Of a stretch of DNA of 64,000 nt, positions 9,849-18,376 are shown in pieces. The translations under genes and the position numbers were made by a program. Numbering within the stretch: position 1 is the first letter of the stretch; every line of letters begins with the position of its first letter. This stretch comes from Ascoidea asiatica (lineage: Eukaryota; Ascomycota; Saccharomycetes; Ascoideales; Ascoideaceae): NCBI GenBank assembly GCA_001600695.1, contig BCKQ01000002.1, positions 434,001 to 498,000 on the forward strand, given 5' to 3'. A model generated the notes under the pieces. That model saw only the letters and a list, made by a program, of their open reading frames with translations. It had not been told where the DNA came from and ran no database searches.

Positions 9849-10386
9849 TTTGATCTTTATTTTTATTGTATAATTCGATGATTTATGATTAATTTGTAAT
9901 TGACTAGCCAATACTTCTATTGTATTCTAATTATTATCCAATCTCATCAAATTAATCAAATCAGTCAAATCAAAACACTATTTACTTATCATAATGATAA
10001 CTGTAACTTATCTCCAATACTCACTTTCTATAATTACTTAATCCAGACCCAGATAACGTGTGCTGTGATAAATGTCTTGAAACCGCAAGCAATTCAGCTG
10101 ACCGGTACGAGACCAATAACAAGGGTTAAAAACACAACAAAGTAGCCCTTTTTTAGTCACGTTAATTTAAACGGGGCTATATTATTTACATACTTTTCAG
10201 TAGAATCAAATAGATACCCTCCTTAGAAGCATAATAAATTATTTTACTTTCTAAAATAGCCATTATCAAAATTGAAAAAGTAAAATTCAATCAGACATCT
10301 GGAAAGATATATTAATATATTAAACCTTTTTGAAGAAGTTTAAACTACCAAAAATATATTGATCATCAAGGAAAAAAAGGGTAAAA
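9849..10386. promoter_or_regulatory. Divergent promoter PAC10 / RPL18
   Basis: A 538-bp head-to-head region. Bases about 10030-10150 form a GC-richer island (CCGCAAGC, GACCGGTACGAG). The rest is AT-rich, with a purine-rich leader directly before the RPL18 ATG. The open frame 9900-10145 has no protein character. Confidence 0.45.
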
Positions 10387-11336
10387 ATGGGTAAAGATCA
10401 TTTTGTTAAACAACATAAAAGAGCTGGTCATCGTACCTCTCCAAAATCTGATAATGTTTATTTAAAACTTTTAGTTAAATTATATTCCTTTTTAGCTCGT
10501 AAGTTATTGTTTTGAAATATGATTTTTGAAATAAAAATTCTAAATGAGCATAAATCATTATGTTAATTTATTAAGTGGAAAACAATAAAAACTGGTCAGA
10601 CAAAGAAATTTATAGTTATAAATATTTTACTTTACTTTAAAAAAGAAGTTTCAATAAAAGAAGAATTTTAATCTCATATCCTGAAATTTTTAGGTGTCTA
10701 GTGTCCAATATTATTGGCTCCACCCTTAAGATTTATTCAATGTTTTTGTATTTTAGTAACTTCTTTAATACTTCAATGTTAATAAATCTTTTGGTGTGTT
10801 GAGTAATTTTCTGCGAGTGCATTTTTTTATTGAAAAGTGTGCGATCTTTGAGCAGTGAATATCATACTAACTTTATTTATATTATAGGTCGTACTGATGC
10901 TCCATTTAATAAGGTTATCTTAAGATCATTATTTTTATCAAAAATTAATCGTCCTCCAGTTTCCATTACTCGTATCAATCATGTTTTAAGTCAATCAGGT
11001 ACTGAAGGTAAAGTTGCTGTTGTTGTTGGTACAATCACTGATGATAATCGTCTTCATGAATTAAAAAAAATTTCAGTTGCTGCTTTAAGATTTACTGAAT
11101 CCGCAAAAGCTAAAATTTTAAAAGCTGGTGGTGAATGTATTACTTTAGATCAATTAGCTTTAAGAGCTCCAAAAGGTCAAAATACTGTTATCATTCGTGG
11201 TGCAAGAAATGCAAGAGAAGCTGTTAGACATTTCGGTATGGGTCCACATAAACATAAAGCTCCAAAAGTTATATCTAAAGGTAGAAAATTTGAAAGAGCT
11301 AGAGGTAGAAGAAAGTCTAGAGGTTTCAAAGTTTAA
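10387..11336 (+). CDS. RPL18: 60S ribosomal protein eL18, one intron
   Basis: Exon 1 is 10387-10498, the intron 10499-10887 (389 nt) and exon 2 10888-11336, giving 186 residues, the same as yeast Rpl18. The intron starts GTAAGT, has a TACTAAC at 10865-10871 and ends ATAG. It splits LAR and RTDAP at the same place as the S. cerevisiae RPL18A intron. Signatures include [46 protein letters not shown] and [15 protein letters not shown]. The coding DNA uses CGT/GGT/GTT codons typical of high expression. The intron contains a long imperfect hairpin described separately. Confidence 0.97.
10718..10802 (+). ncRNA. Long imperfect hairpin inside the RPL18 intron
   Basis: Within the intron, AAGATTTATT (10728-10737) pairs perfectly with AATAAATCTT (10781-10790). 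Inside, a one-base bulge is followed by AATGTT pairing with AATGTT (G-U allowed), then GTATT (10748-10752) with AATAC (10767-10771). Outside, CCACC pairs with GGTG plus mismatches. Upstream is a small CCAAT-ATT-ATTGG hairpin (10705-10717). In S. cerevisiae the RPL18A intron is cleaved by the RNase III Rnt1 in an intronic stem, which limits unspliced pre-mRNA. This hairpin may be the counterpart, though no clear AGNN tetraloop is seen. It does not fit C/D or H/ACA snoRNA rules well. Confidence 0.4.
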
Positions 11337-11750
11337 TCTAGCTTCTATTTTAATTTACTTTGTATATTGTGTTTTTTACATATTTCTTCCAAAATAAATA
11401 AGATCCTAGAATACAATTATTATTCTTTTCGATTGTAGTGTATTTTTACTCTTAATTTTTAAAGTCCTCATTTAAATTCTCTTCAATTTATCTCTATTTA
11501 CCCCATTATCTGAAATAGCTTGAAGCGAATTTGTGAATTAAAATTTCCTGTCCGGGTAAGTGTTTATGTAATATGACATAGTTAATAGATCTCCAGATAC
11601 TGAACTGGTTTTGTTAGTGAAGTGTTAACTGTTAACTATGAGAGATAACAACAAACCAAGAATAAAACAATAAAATAATACTGAAATTGATATTATTATT
11701 GTTATTGCTATCGAATACAATTGACAACTTGGGAATATTGTTAATCGATT

Positions 11751-11782
<32 letters not shown>

Positions 11783-11826
11783 AGATTTCAAATACCTTAT
11801 TCAATACAAAAAGAAGAAGAATTTCA
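11337..11826 (+). promoter_or_regulatory. SEC22 upstream region with CGGGTAA site
   Basis: A 490-bp gap after RPL18. CGGGTAA (11553-11559), a Reb1-type core, lies about 270 bp before the SEC22 ATG. A TTA/CAT simple-repeat tract (about 11745-11782) precedes the leader. No supported gene. Confidence 0.45.
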
Positions 11827-12483
11827 ATGGTTAAATCTACACTTATTTATAGATATGATGGAATTCCATTATGTGGTTCAGTTGATGATGATAATAGTCC
11901 TGAATTAGCTGAAGAAAAAAATCAAATAAAACTTTTAGTTTCTAAAATTAATATAAATTCTCAACCACAGGTTTCTATTAAAACTGCAGGTTCTGATGAT
12001 TCAATTCATTATTTAATTTCCAATGAAATTTTTTATTTTGTGATTTGTGATAAATCTTATCCAAGAAAATTAGCTTTTACTTATCTTCAAGAAGTTTCAA
12101 CTGAATTTTATAATTCTTTTGGTCAAGAAGCTTTATCATCAACTAATCTTAGACCTTATGCATTTATTCAATTTGATAATTTTTTAAGTAAAACTAAAAA
12201 AGTTTATCTTAATATTAGAGCCCAAACAAATTTAGATAAATTAAATTCAGAATTAACTGATGTAAAAAATATTATGACTCAAAATATTGAAGATATTTTA
12301 TATAGAGGAAAATCTTTAGATACAATGACTGATTTATCAAGTACTTTAAGAACTGAAAGTGCTAAATATCGTAAAGCAGCTCAAAAAATTAATTTTGATT
12401 TACTTATACGACAATATGCTCCTGTAGCTGGTCTTGGTTTATTAATTGTTTTTTTCATTTGGTATCTATTTTTAAAAGGTTAA
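11827..12483 (+). CDS. SEC22: R-SNARE Sec22 of ER-Golgi transport
   Basis: 218 residues, against 214 in S. cerevisiae. It starts VKSTLIYRYDGIPLCGSVDD (longin domain), continues with YFVICDKSYPRKLAF and ends with the SNARE motif and tail anchor: LTDVKNIMTQNIEDILYRG with the zero-layer Arg, RKAAQKINFDLLIRQYAP, then one membrane span and a short KG tail. Sec22 acts in COPII/COPI vesicle fusion in both directions between ER and Golgi. Single exon; the start matches the family start exactly. Confidence 0.97.
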   Translation: MVKSTLIYRYDGIPLCGSVDDDNSPELAEEKNQIKLLVSKININSQPQVSIKTAGSDDSIHYLISNEIFYFVICDKSYPRKLAFTYLQEVSTEFYNSFGQEALSSTNLRPYAFIQFDNFLSKTKKVYLNIRAQTNLDKLNSELTDVKNIMTQNIEDILYRGKSLDTMTDLSSTLRTESAKYRKAAQKINFDLLIRQYAPVAGLGLLIVFFIWYLFLKG

Positions 12484-13068
12484 ATTTTTAATCTTTTTAA
12501 TTACTTTGATTTAAACATTGTTTTGTATTTTTAAAAAAGAAAATTTCAATATTAAGTTTGTAAATCAATACTTTGGATGTTATATGAATATATAAAAAAG
12601 TAATTCAATTAATCTTCTGAATTATTTAGTTTAGCTGAATATTGAAAGTCTATAAGTTCGTTCATAAATGTTTTTTTTCTTTTCTTCTTTTTTTTTGATT
12701 TTTTTTTTCTCAATTCAAAATTTCTTATTACTTTAGTAGTTTAATAAAAAATTACATTCACAATCATTAGCTTTTGAATGAACATGATAAATATTCTAAA
12801 TTTATTCTTTATTCTCGATCATAAAAACATATTTCATATAAATTATTTAATATATTAACTTTACCTTTAGCTTAAAGTTAATATATTCATTTATTCTTTC
12901 ATTCACGGACTTTATTAAGGTTTAATAAAGATTTGATCTAAAATATGGCATTTGATTGCCATTGCAAAAGTTACTTAATAAATTCAACAGCAGCTATCTA
13001 CATTCCTTTTTAATCTATCGATTATTAGAAATATAAATAAATTCTTGAGTTAAAACACTTTACTCACA
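12484..13068 (+). promoter_or_regulatory. Intergenic region SEC22 / sirtuin
   Basis: A 585-bp AT-rich gap between two plus-strand genes. It holds T-rich terminator-like sequence (12670-12715) and a perfect 15-bp inverted repeat at 12849-12887, listed separately. Confidence 0.4.
12849..12887. repeat. Perfect 15-bp inverted repeat
   Basis: AATATATTAACTTTA (12849-12863) and TAAAGTTAATATATT (12873-12887) are exact reverse complements with a 9-base spacer. It lies 180 bp before the sirtuin ATG. It could be an operator or a transcript hairpin. Confidence 0.6.
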
Positions 13069-14178
13069 ATGGATTCTAGTTTTCATAATCATAGTAAAGT
13101 ATCAAATCTTGAGGATTTCCAAAGATATTTAGTTGAATGTAATAATATAATTGCACTTTGTGGAGCTGGATTATCTGTAGCTTCTGGAATACCAACATTT
13201 AAAAATTCGAATGGATTTTGGAATAATTATTCTGCAATAGATTTAGCAACTCCGGATGCCTTTGATAATGATCCAGGTTTAGTTTGGCAATTTTATTCAG
13301 AAAGAAGAAATCAAGCTTTGAAAGCAAAACCAAATCCAGGACATTATGCTTTAGCAGAATTATCACATCAATTTAATAGTAGTAATAAATTAAATCAATA
13401 TTATGGTAAGAAATTTTTAACTTTAACACAAAATATTGATGGTTTAAGTTATAAAGCAGGTCATGATCCAAATCATTTAATTCAATTACATGGTTCATTA
13501 TTCAATTTGAAATGTACTGGATTTTTTTGTAATTATTGTGAGGAAAATAATTTCAAGAAAGAAATTATAAAAGATTTTAAAATTTTAAGAAATTTAAAAA
13601 ATTCAAAAAAAAGAATAATTTCAAATAAAATAAATAGTAAAACCATCCAGAATAAGAAAAAAAATTTAAATTTAAGTGAAAATGAAAATGAAAATATAAA
13701 TAATAAAATTGAAGATGAAAATATTGAATTTGAAGAACTTAATAAATCTAATACTAATAATTCTAATAACTCTAATAATTCACTTATTCCTGTAAAAAGT
13801 TTAGAAATTAATAAATTACCAAAATGTCCAAAATGTAAAGATGCATTATTAAGACCTGGGGTTGTATGGTTTGGAGAATCATTACCTTTAAGAATGATTG
13901 ATAGAGTTGATAATTTTCTTGAAGAAAATAGAGTTGAATTAATTTTGGTAATAGGAACAAGTGGTAATATATGGCCTGCAGTTGGATATATTGAAAGAGT
14001 AATAAATCAAGGTGGTAAGGTTGCAATATTTAATAAAGAAATTGATTTAGAAGAATTAGAAAAAGATAATATTGGGTGGGGATTTTTAGGAGATGCAGAA
14101 AAAAATCTTCCAATAGCTTTAGAACCCTTAATTGGTTCAAAATATTATAAAAGTAAGAATAAAAGGAAATTTTTTTAA
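13069..14178 (+). CDS. SIRT5-like (class III) NAD-dependent deacylase
   Basis: 369 residues. NAD-binding motifs GAGLSVASGIPTF (from residue 32), QNIDGL (121-126) and catalytic His141 in LHGS mark a sirtuin. Class III features are NYSAIDLATPDAF and FYSERR (75-80). The Tyr76/Arg79 pair matches the YxxR that reads acidic acyl groups (succinyl, malonyl, glutaryl) in SIRT5. The RPGVVWFGE segment (262-270) is also SIRT5-like. The structural zinc ligands are C149 and C154/C157, then C253 and C256. The ribbon is split by a roughly 95-residue Lys/Asn/Glu-rich insertion. No clear mitochondrial presequence is seen. S. cerevisiae lacks this class, but other yeasts have it. Substrate preference is inferred from the motif only. 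Confidence 0.9.
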   Translation: MDSSFHNHSKVSNLEDFQRYLVECNNIIALCGAGLSVASGIPTFKNSNGFWNNYSAIDLATPDAFDNDPGLVWQFYSERRNQALKAKPNPGHYALAELSHQFNSSNKLNQYYGKKFLTLTQNIDGLSYKAGHDPNHLIQLHGSLFNLKCTGFFCNYCEENNFKKEIIKDFKILRNLKNSKKRIISNKINSKTIQNKKKNLNLSENENENINNKIEDENIEFEELNKSNTNNSNNSNNSLIPVKSLEINKLPKCPKCKDALLRPGVVWFGESLPLRMIDRVDNFLEENRVELILVIGTSGNIWPAVGYIERVINQGGKVAIFNKEIDLEELEKDNIGWGFLGDAEKNLPIALEPLIGSKYYKSKNKRKFF

Positions 14179-14285
14179 ATTATCATTATTAAGTATATTT
14201 ATTTATTTATTTATGAATCGTTGAAAAGTTCTATGAAAAGATTTATATATTATTTCTTAATTAAGATTAATTAAGTTTAAAATGA

Positions 14286-15806
14286 TTAGAAATTGATTGG
14301 TTTATCATAAGCATCCATTGCAGCTTCTTTGAAAGCTTCAGATAAAGTTGGATGAGCATGAGAAACTCTAGCAATATCTTCAGCAGAGGCACCATATTCA
14401 ATAGCTAAACCAGCTTCTGAAATCATTTCACCAGCATTTGAACCAATAATATGTACACCTAAAACTCTTTCAGATTCAGCATCAATAATAAATTTAACAA
14501 AACCTTCAGTATCTAAATTAGTTTTTGCTCTTGAATTTGCAATAAATGGGAATTTACCAACTTTATATTTAATACCAGCAGCTTTTAAATCTTCTTCAGA
14601 TTTACCAACCCAAGCAACTTCAGGATGAGTATATAAAACACCAGGTATATTACCATAATTTACATGACCATGACCGTTTTTTATATATTCAGCAGCAGCT
14701 ATACCTTCTTCTTCTGCTTTATGAGCAAGCATTGGACCAAAAGTTACATCACCAATAACTCTAATATTTGGATGTTTAGTTTTAAATTCAGAATCAATAA
14801 TAAGTCTACCTTTATTATCAACATCAAGATCTATAGCTTCAGCATTAAGACCTTTAACATAAGGTCTTCTACCTATGGCAACTAATAAAACATCAGCAGA
14901 TAAAGTTTCTTTTTTATTTGATTTAACATCTTCAATTTCAACATTAACAATTTCACCATCTTTTTTACCACTAAGAACTTTATTACCAGTTTTAAAAATA
15001 ATACCTTGTTTTTTTAAAATTTTTTGAATATTTTTGGCAATTTCACCATCCATACCAGCACCACCAATAATTGAATTATATTCAACAACAGTAACTTCAG
15101 CACCTAATCTTGACCAAACAGAACCCATTTCTAAACCAATAATACCACCACCAATTACAACCATTTTTTTTGGAATTTTTTTTAATGCTAAAGCACCAGT
15201 TGAAGTAACAATTTGAGTTTCATCAATTTCAATACCTGGGAATGGAGTTGCTTCAGAACCTGTAGCAATAATTATATCTTTTGCTTTTAATATAGTTTCT
15301 TCAGTATTTTCTTCAATTGGAGTAACTTTAATTGAATTTTTATCTATAAAAGAACCAGTACCTTTATAATAAGTAATTTTATTTTTTTTAAATAACATTT
15401 CAATACCACCAGTTAAAGCATTTACAGCTTTTTCTTTTGCAGCTTGTAATTGATCTACATTAATTTTAACATCAGAAACTTCAATACCTCTTTCTTTAGT
15501 ATCAGTTTTAATTTGATGATAAATTTGAGTATTATTTAATAAAGATTTTGAAGGTATACAACCAACATTTAAACAAGTACCACCTAATTTACCTCTTTTT
15601 TCAATACAAGCAGTATTATAACCTAATTGAGCAGCTTTAATTGCAGCTACATAACCACCAGGACCACCACCAATTACAACAATATCATGTTCTTTTGTTG
15701 AAATTCCACGAGAAATTAATGAAAATGAATAATTTAAAGAAGAATATAATGATGATTTTGATCTTAATAATGGATTAATAGTTTTGAATGTTGAAGTTTT
15801 AAGCAT
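14286..15806 (-). CDS. LPD1: Mitochondrial dihydrolipoamide dehydrogenase (E3)
   Basis: 506 residues, close to yeast Lpd1. The N-terminal ~37 residues ([19 protein letters not shown]...) form a basic, Ser-rich mitochondrial presequence. The FAD-binding VVIGGGPGG follows at 43-51. The redox disulfide is C78/C83 in [13 protein letters not shown], with NAD-binding [13 protein letters not shown] in the middle. The C-terminal dimerisation domain carries the catalytic HAHPT...E stretch. It is the shared flavoprotein of pyruvate, 2-oxoglutarate and glycine-cleavage complexes. It shares a 1.3-kb promoter with MIX17, another mitochondrial gene. Confidence 0.98.
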   Translation of the reverse strand: MLKTSTFKTINPLLRSKSSLYSSLNYSFSLISRGISTKEHDIVVIGGGPGGYVAAIKAAQLGYNTACIEKRGKLGGTCLNVGCIPSKSLLNNTQIYHQIKTDTKERGIEVSDVKINVDQLQAAKEKAVNALTGGIEMLFKKNKITYYKGTGSFIDKNSIKVTPIEENTEETILKAKDIIIATGSEATPFPGIEIDETQIVTSTGALALKKIPKKMVVIGGGIIGLEMGSVWSRLGAEVTVVEYNSIIGGAGMDGEIAKNIQKILKKQGIIFKTGNKVLSGKKDGEIVNVEIEDVKSNKKETLSADVLLVAIGRRPYVKGLNAEAIDLDVDNKGRLIIDSEFKTKHPNIRVIGDVTFGPMLAHKAEEEGIAAAEYIKNGHGHVNYGNIPGVLYTHPEVAWVGKSEEDLKAAGIKYKVGKFPFIANSRAKTNLDTEGFVKFIIDAESERVLGVHIIGSNAGEMISEAGLAIEYGASAEDIARVSHAHPTLSEAFKEAAMDAYDKPINF

Positions 15807-17111
15807 TGTGATATATGTATTTTATGTAAATATTATTAGAAAATAAAACAAGGAAAGTGAAAAAAAAAAATGAGTAAGATTTGAAATTTTCCTTAAATTG
15901 AAATGAATATATTAATTAATATAATCTTTGAGATGATCTTGGGTAATCTTTGATATAATATAATATAATCTTCAATTCAATAAAAAGAAATTGAGAATGA
16001 TTGGGATGAAATTAAAATCGAAAATACAAATTAGTATATGGAGAGAAGTTGATTTAATGAAATTAATATCAAGGATATGATAATTAGTAATTCGAGAGGT
16101 ATTAAAAGAGGTTTATCGAATATATTAGTTTATTGTAGTATTATTAGTATTATTAGTAGTGATAGTAATGCTAATAGTAATACTAATAGCAGAGTATACT
16201 CTTAATTGTTAAGGGTTAACTTAACCAAGGTATCCAAGGACTGTAAGGGTATTCCCTAGGATTTAGCGGTGGCAGCGCAGTGCAAAACGCGTGCCACTCA
16301 AACAGCACCCAACTCAGAAGCAGCGCAGAAACTGAATTGCAACTGAATTGCACCAAAACTGCACCAAAACTGCACCAGAATTGCAAAAGTGCTGGAACCG
16401 TAAGCAAATACTCCCATGGCCTACCCACTGACGGCCCCTCCAATGCCCGCCAAACGCATGGCCTCCCACCCGTTTCTACCGCATTCGGTTCCGACTCGGG
16501 CTATTATTGTTGTTTCCGCCAAATCACTCATTGACAGCTGTCCTAATATATGCTTCCTATATTTTATAAAATTTTATCCAGTAATTATCATATGACTATG
16601 TCCTGAATTTGTTATATTGTTGATTTTCAATAAAGAGCGTGCGTGTGCATTTACCGACACTCAAGTACAAAACCAGCACAATGGGGCCTTTCCAGAACGT
16701 TCCGAGTGTTTTTGTGTGACCAAGTGCCCCAGCTCCGGCTGGTCTCTGATTGGCCATGCTCCTGGAAACGCAACGAACTTTTCCAGCTTCCCGTAACCTA
16801 ACACAGTATTACGGTAAGCTCTTGCTAGCGTTAAAACCGTAGGCATGATCTCGACTTTGAAATATTACCTTTATTTTTCCCTTTTGACAATGGAGGCAAA
16901 TACAATTCTTCATATTTGTAATATCCACATATTGTATCTAAAGTTACTATTAGTACCGTTAAGTTATTCAACAGTGATATATAAATATACCTTTATATTA
17001 TTTATTGAATTTCTATTATTCTATTAATCTCATTGTTAATTATAAATTTTTATAAATAAAAGCAATACATTCAATAACTAAACAAATTAATCCACGAATA
17101 TACATACAAAA
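15807..17111. promoter_or_regulatory. Divergent promoter LPD1 / MIX17 with two GC-rich islands
   Basis: A 1.3-kb head-to-head region. Bases 16135-16195 are a TTA/GTA imperfect inverted repeat. Island one (about 16230-16530) contains GCGGTGGC (16266-16273) and five 11-bp repeats (16330-16384). Island two (about 16640-16850) carries an inverted CCAAT box (ATTGG, 16749-16753), the target class of the Hap complex, which fits a pair of respiratory/mitochondrial genes. Open frames in the islands (for example 16216-16443 and 16280-16534) overlap on opposite strands and have no protein character. Confidence 0.5.
16330..16384. repeat. Five tandem 11-bp units in LPD1/MIX17 promoter
   Basis: The units are AACTGAATTGC twice, ACCAAAACTGC twice and ACCAGAATTGC once, in exact 11-base register. 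The period is close to one DNA helical turn, so identical bases recur on the same face. Confidence 0.7.
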
Positions 17112-17582
17112 ATGGCAAGACAAAGAGGAAGACCATCATCTGCTCCAAGAAGAAGTTATGGAACAACTGCTGCTCCAAGAGTTGCACCACCACCTCGTGC
17201 TCCAATTCAAAAAGCTTCAACTCCAGCTCCAGCTCCAGCTCAAGTTGCTTCTTCACAAGCTCAGTCTTCTCAACCTGGTTTATTTTCACAAATGGCTTCA
17301 ACTGCTGCCGGTGTTGCAGTTGGTTCAACTGTTGGTCATGTTCTTGGTGCTGGTATATCTGGTTTATTTGGTGGTTCAAGTGCACCAGCTCCAGTTCAAT
17401 CTGAAGTTGCTCCACCAGCTCAATTAGCTCAATCTTCTCCTTTTGAATCTCAATCAAATTCTTGTGATTATGATGCTAAAAACTTTACTGATTGTTTAAG
17501 TCAAAATAATGGTGATATGACTCCATGTCAATTTTATTTTGAAGCTTTAAAACAATGTCAATCTGCTTCAAGATCTTTTTAA
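17112..17582 (+). CDS. MIX17: Twin CX9C mitochondrial intermembrane-space protein Mix17 (CHCHD2/10 family)
   Basis: 156 residues, the same size as yeast Mix17. It begins MARQRGRPSSAPRRS, a basic Ser/Pro/Arg leader, then a Pro/Ala/Gln-rich region. The conserved hydrophobic QMASTAAGVAVGSTVGHVLGAG segment follows, then GLFGG. The C-terminal CHCH domain has two perfect CX9C pairs, CDYDAKNFTDC and CQFYFEALKQC. These are oxidised by Mia40 on import. The family supports respiration and cristae/MICOS-linked functions. The gene is GC-richer than its neighbours. Divergent from LPD1. Confidence 0.96.
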   Translation: MARQRGRPSSAPRRSYGTTAAPRVAPPPRAPIQKASTPAPAPAQVASSQAQSSQPGLFSQMASTAAGVAVGSTVGHVLGAGISGLFGGSSAPAPVQSEVAPPAQLAQSSPFESQSNSCDYDAKNFTDCLSQNNGDMTPCQFYFEALKQCQSASRSF

Positions 17583-18376
17583 TTAATTAATTAATTAATT
17601 ATTTATTTATTTATTTATTTAAATATTTTTATTCTATATTCTTTAATCCTTCAAAAATCTCATTTGTTTTTTTCTCCTTTCTTGTAAATCTCAATATAAT
17701 ATAAATATAAATATAATCATAAATAATATAAGAATATAAATTAAATTAAAACTAAATCTATTATGTAATCGGTTATGTAATCATCTTTGTGATCAAAAGA
17801 AATAAAAAATTTTCGCGATGCTTTTTTCAAATATTCGGCTAAATGAAAGTGATTTATTCAAAATGTCAATATCAAATGAATTATTATGTAAGATATTACC
17901 TAATTTATTAACTAATTTATTAAAGATAAAAATATCAAATAAAAATATTGAAAAAAATAGTAATAAAGTGCTTAAATATAAACTAAAATTAAACAACTTG
18001 AAAAAAAAAATTTATGTATTTTTACCTTGATTTATTTGTAAAATTTTTTAACCTTCACCATGAAATCATAATAGTATTTCTTCTGTAGTAAAGATTATAC
18101 CGTACAGAAGAATGAAATGTAAAAAAAAAAAAACTAAAAAAATTATAAAAAATGAAAAAAAAATTGAAAAAAAAATCAATTAACTATATGATTCAGAATT
18201 TATTTTGAATAATAAAAAAGAAAAAAATGAAAGTAAGAACAAAAATTAAAATGGATATGATGTAATGAGAAAAAAAAAAAAAGTAGAAGTACTATAAAGT
18301 CACTCTAAAATATTAATATAAAAAAAAGTAATATATAAATTTTAACTTGAAGCTAAATATTTCTATTTTTTTTTTC
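17583..18376. other. Convergent 3' region MIX17 / mucin-like gene
   Basis: A 790-bp AT-rich tail-to-tail region. It starts with a TTAA/TTTA simple repeat (17581-17620) and contains many A-runs. A 70-codon frame at 17818-18030 is the only hint of coding and is listed with low confidence. Confidence 0.5.
17818..18030 (+). CDS. Possible small coiled-coil protein
   Basis: A 70-codon ATG frame, Leu/Ile/Asn/Lys-rich with heptad-like spacing (ELLCKILPNLLTNLLKIKI). It is longer than expected by chance in DNA where TAA is so common, but no family is recognised, the context is a 3' region between convergent genes, and it could be noise. An upstream exon was looked for without a convincing result. Confidence 0.2.
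   Translation: MLFSNIRLNESDLFKMSISNELLCKILPNLLTNLLKIKISNKNIEKNSNKVLKYKLKLNNLKKKIYVFLP

Noticed and set aside
10499-10887. Box C/D or H/ACA snoRNA in the RPL18 intron
   Set aside because: No paired C and D boxes near terminal stems, no ANANNA hinge and no ACA tail; described instead as a structured intron.
16216-16534. Overlapping frames on both strands in the LPD1/MIX17 promoter
   Set aside because: Mutually overlapping, made of 11-bp repeats and GC-rich promoter DNA; no conserved sequence.
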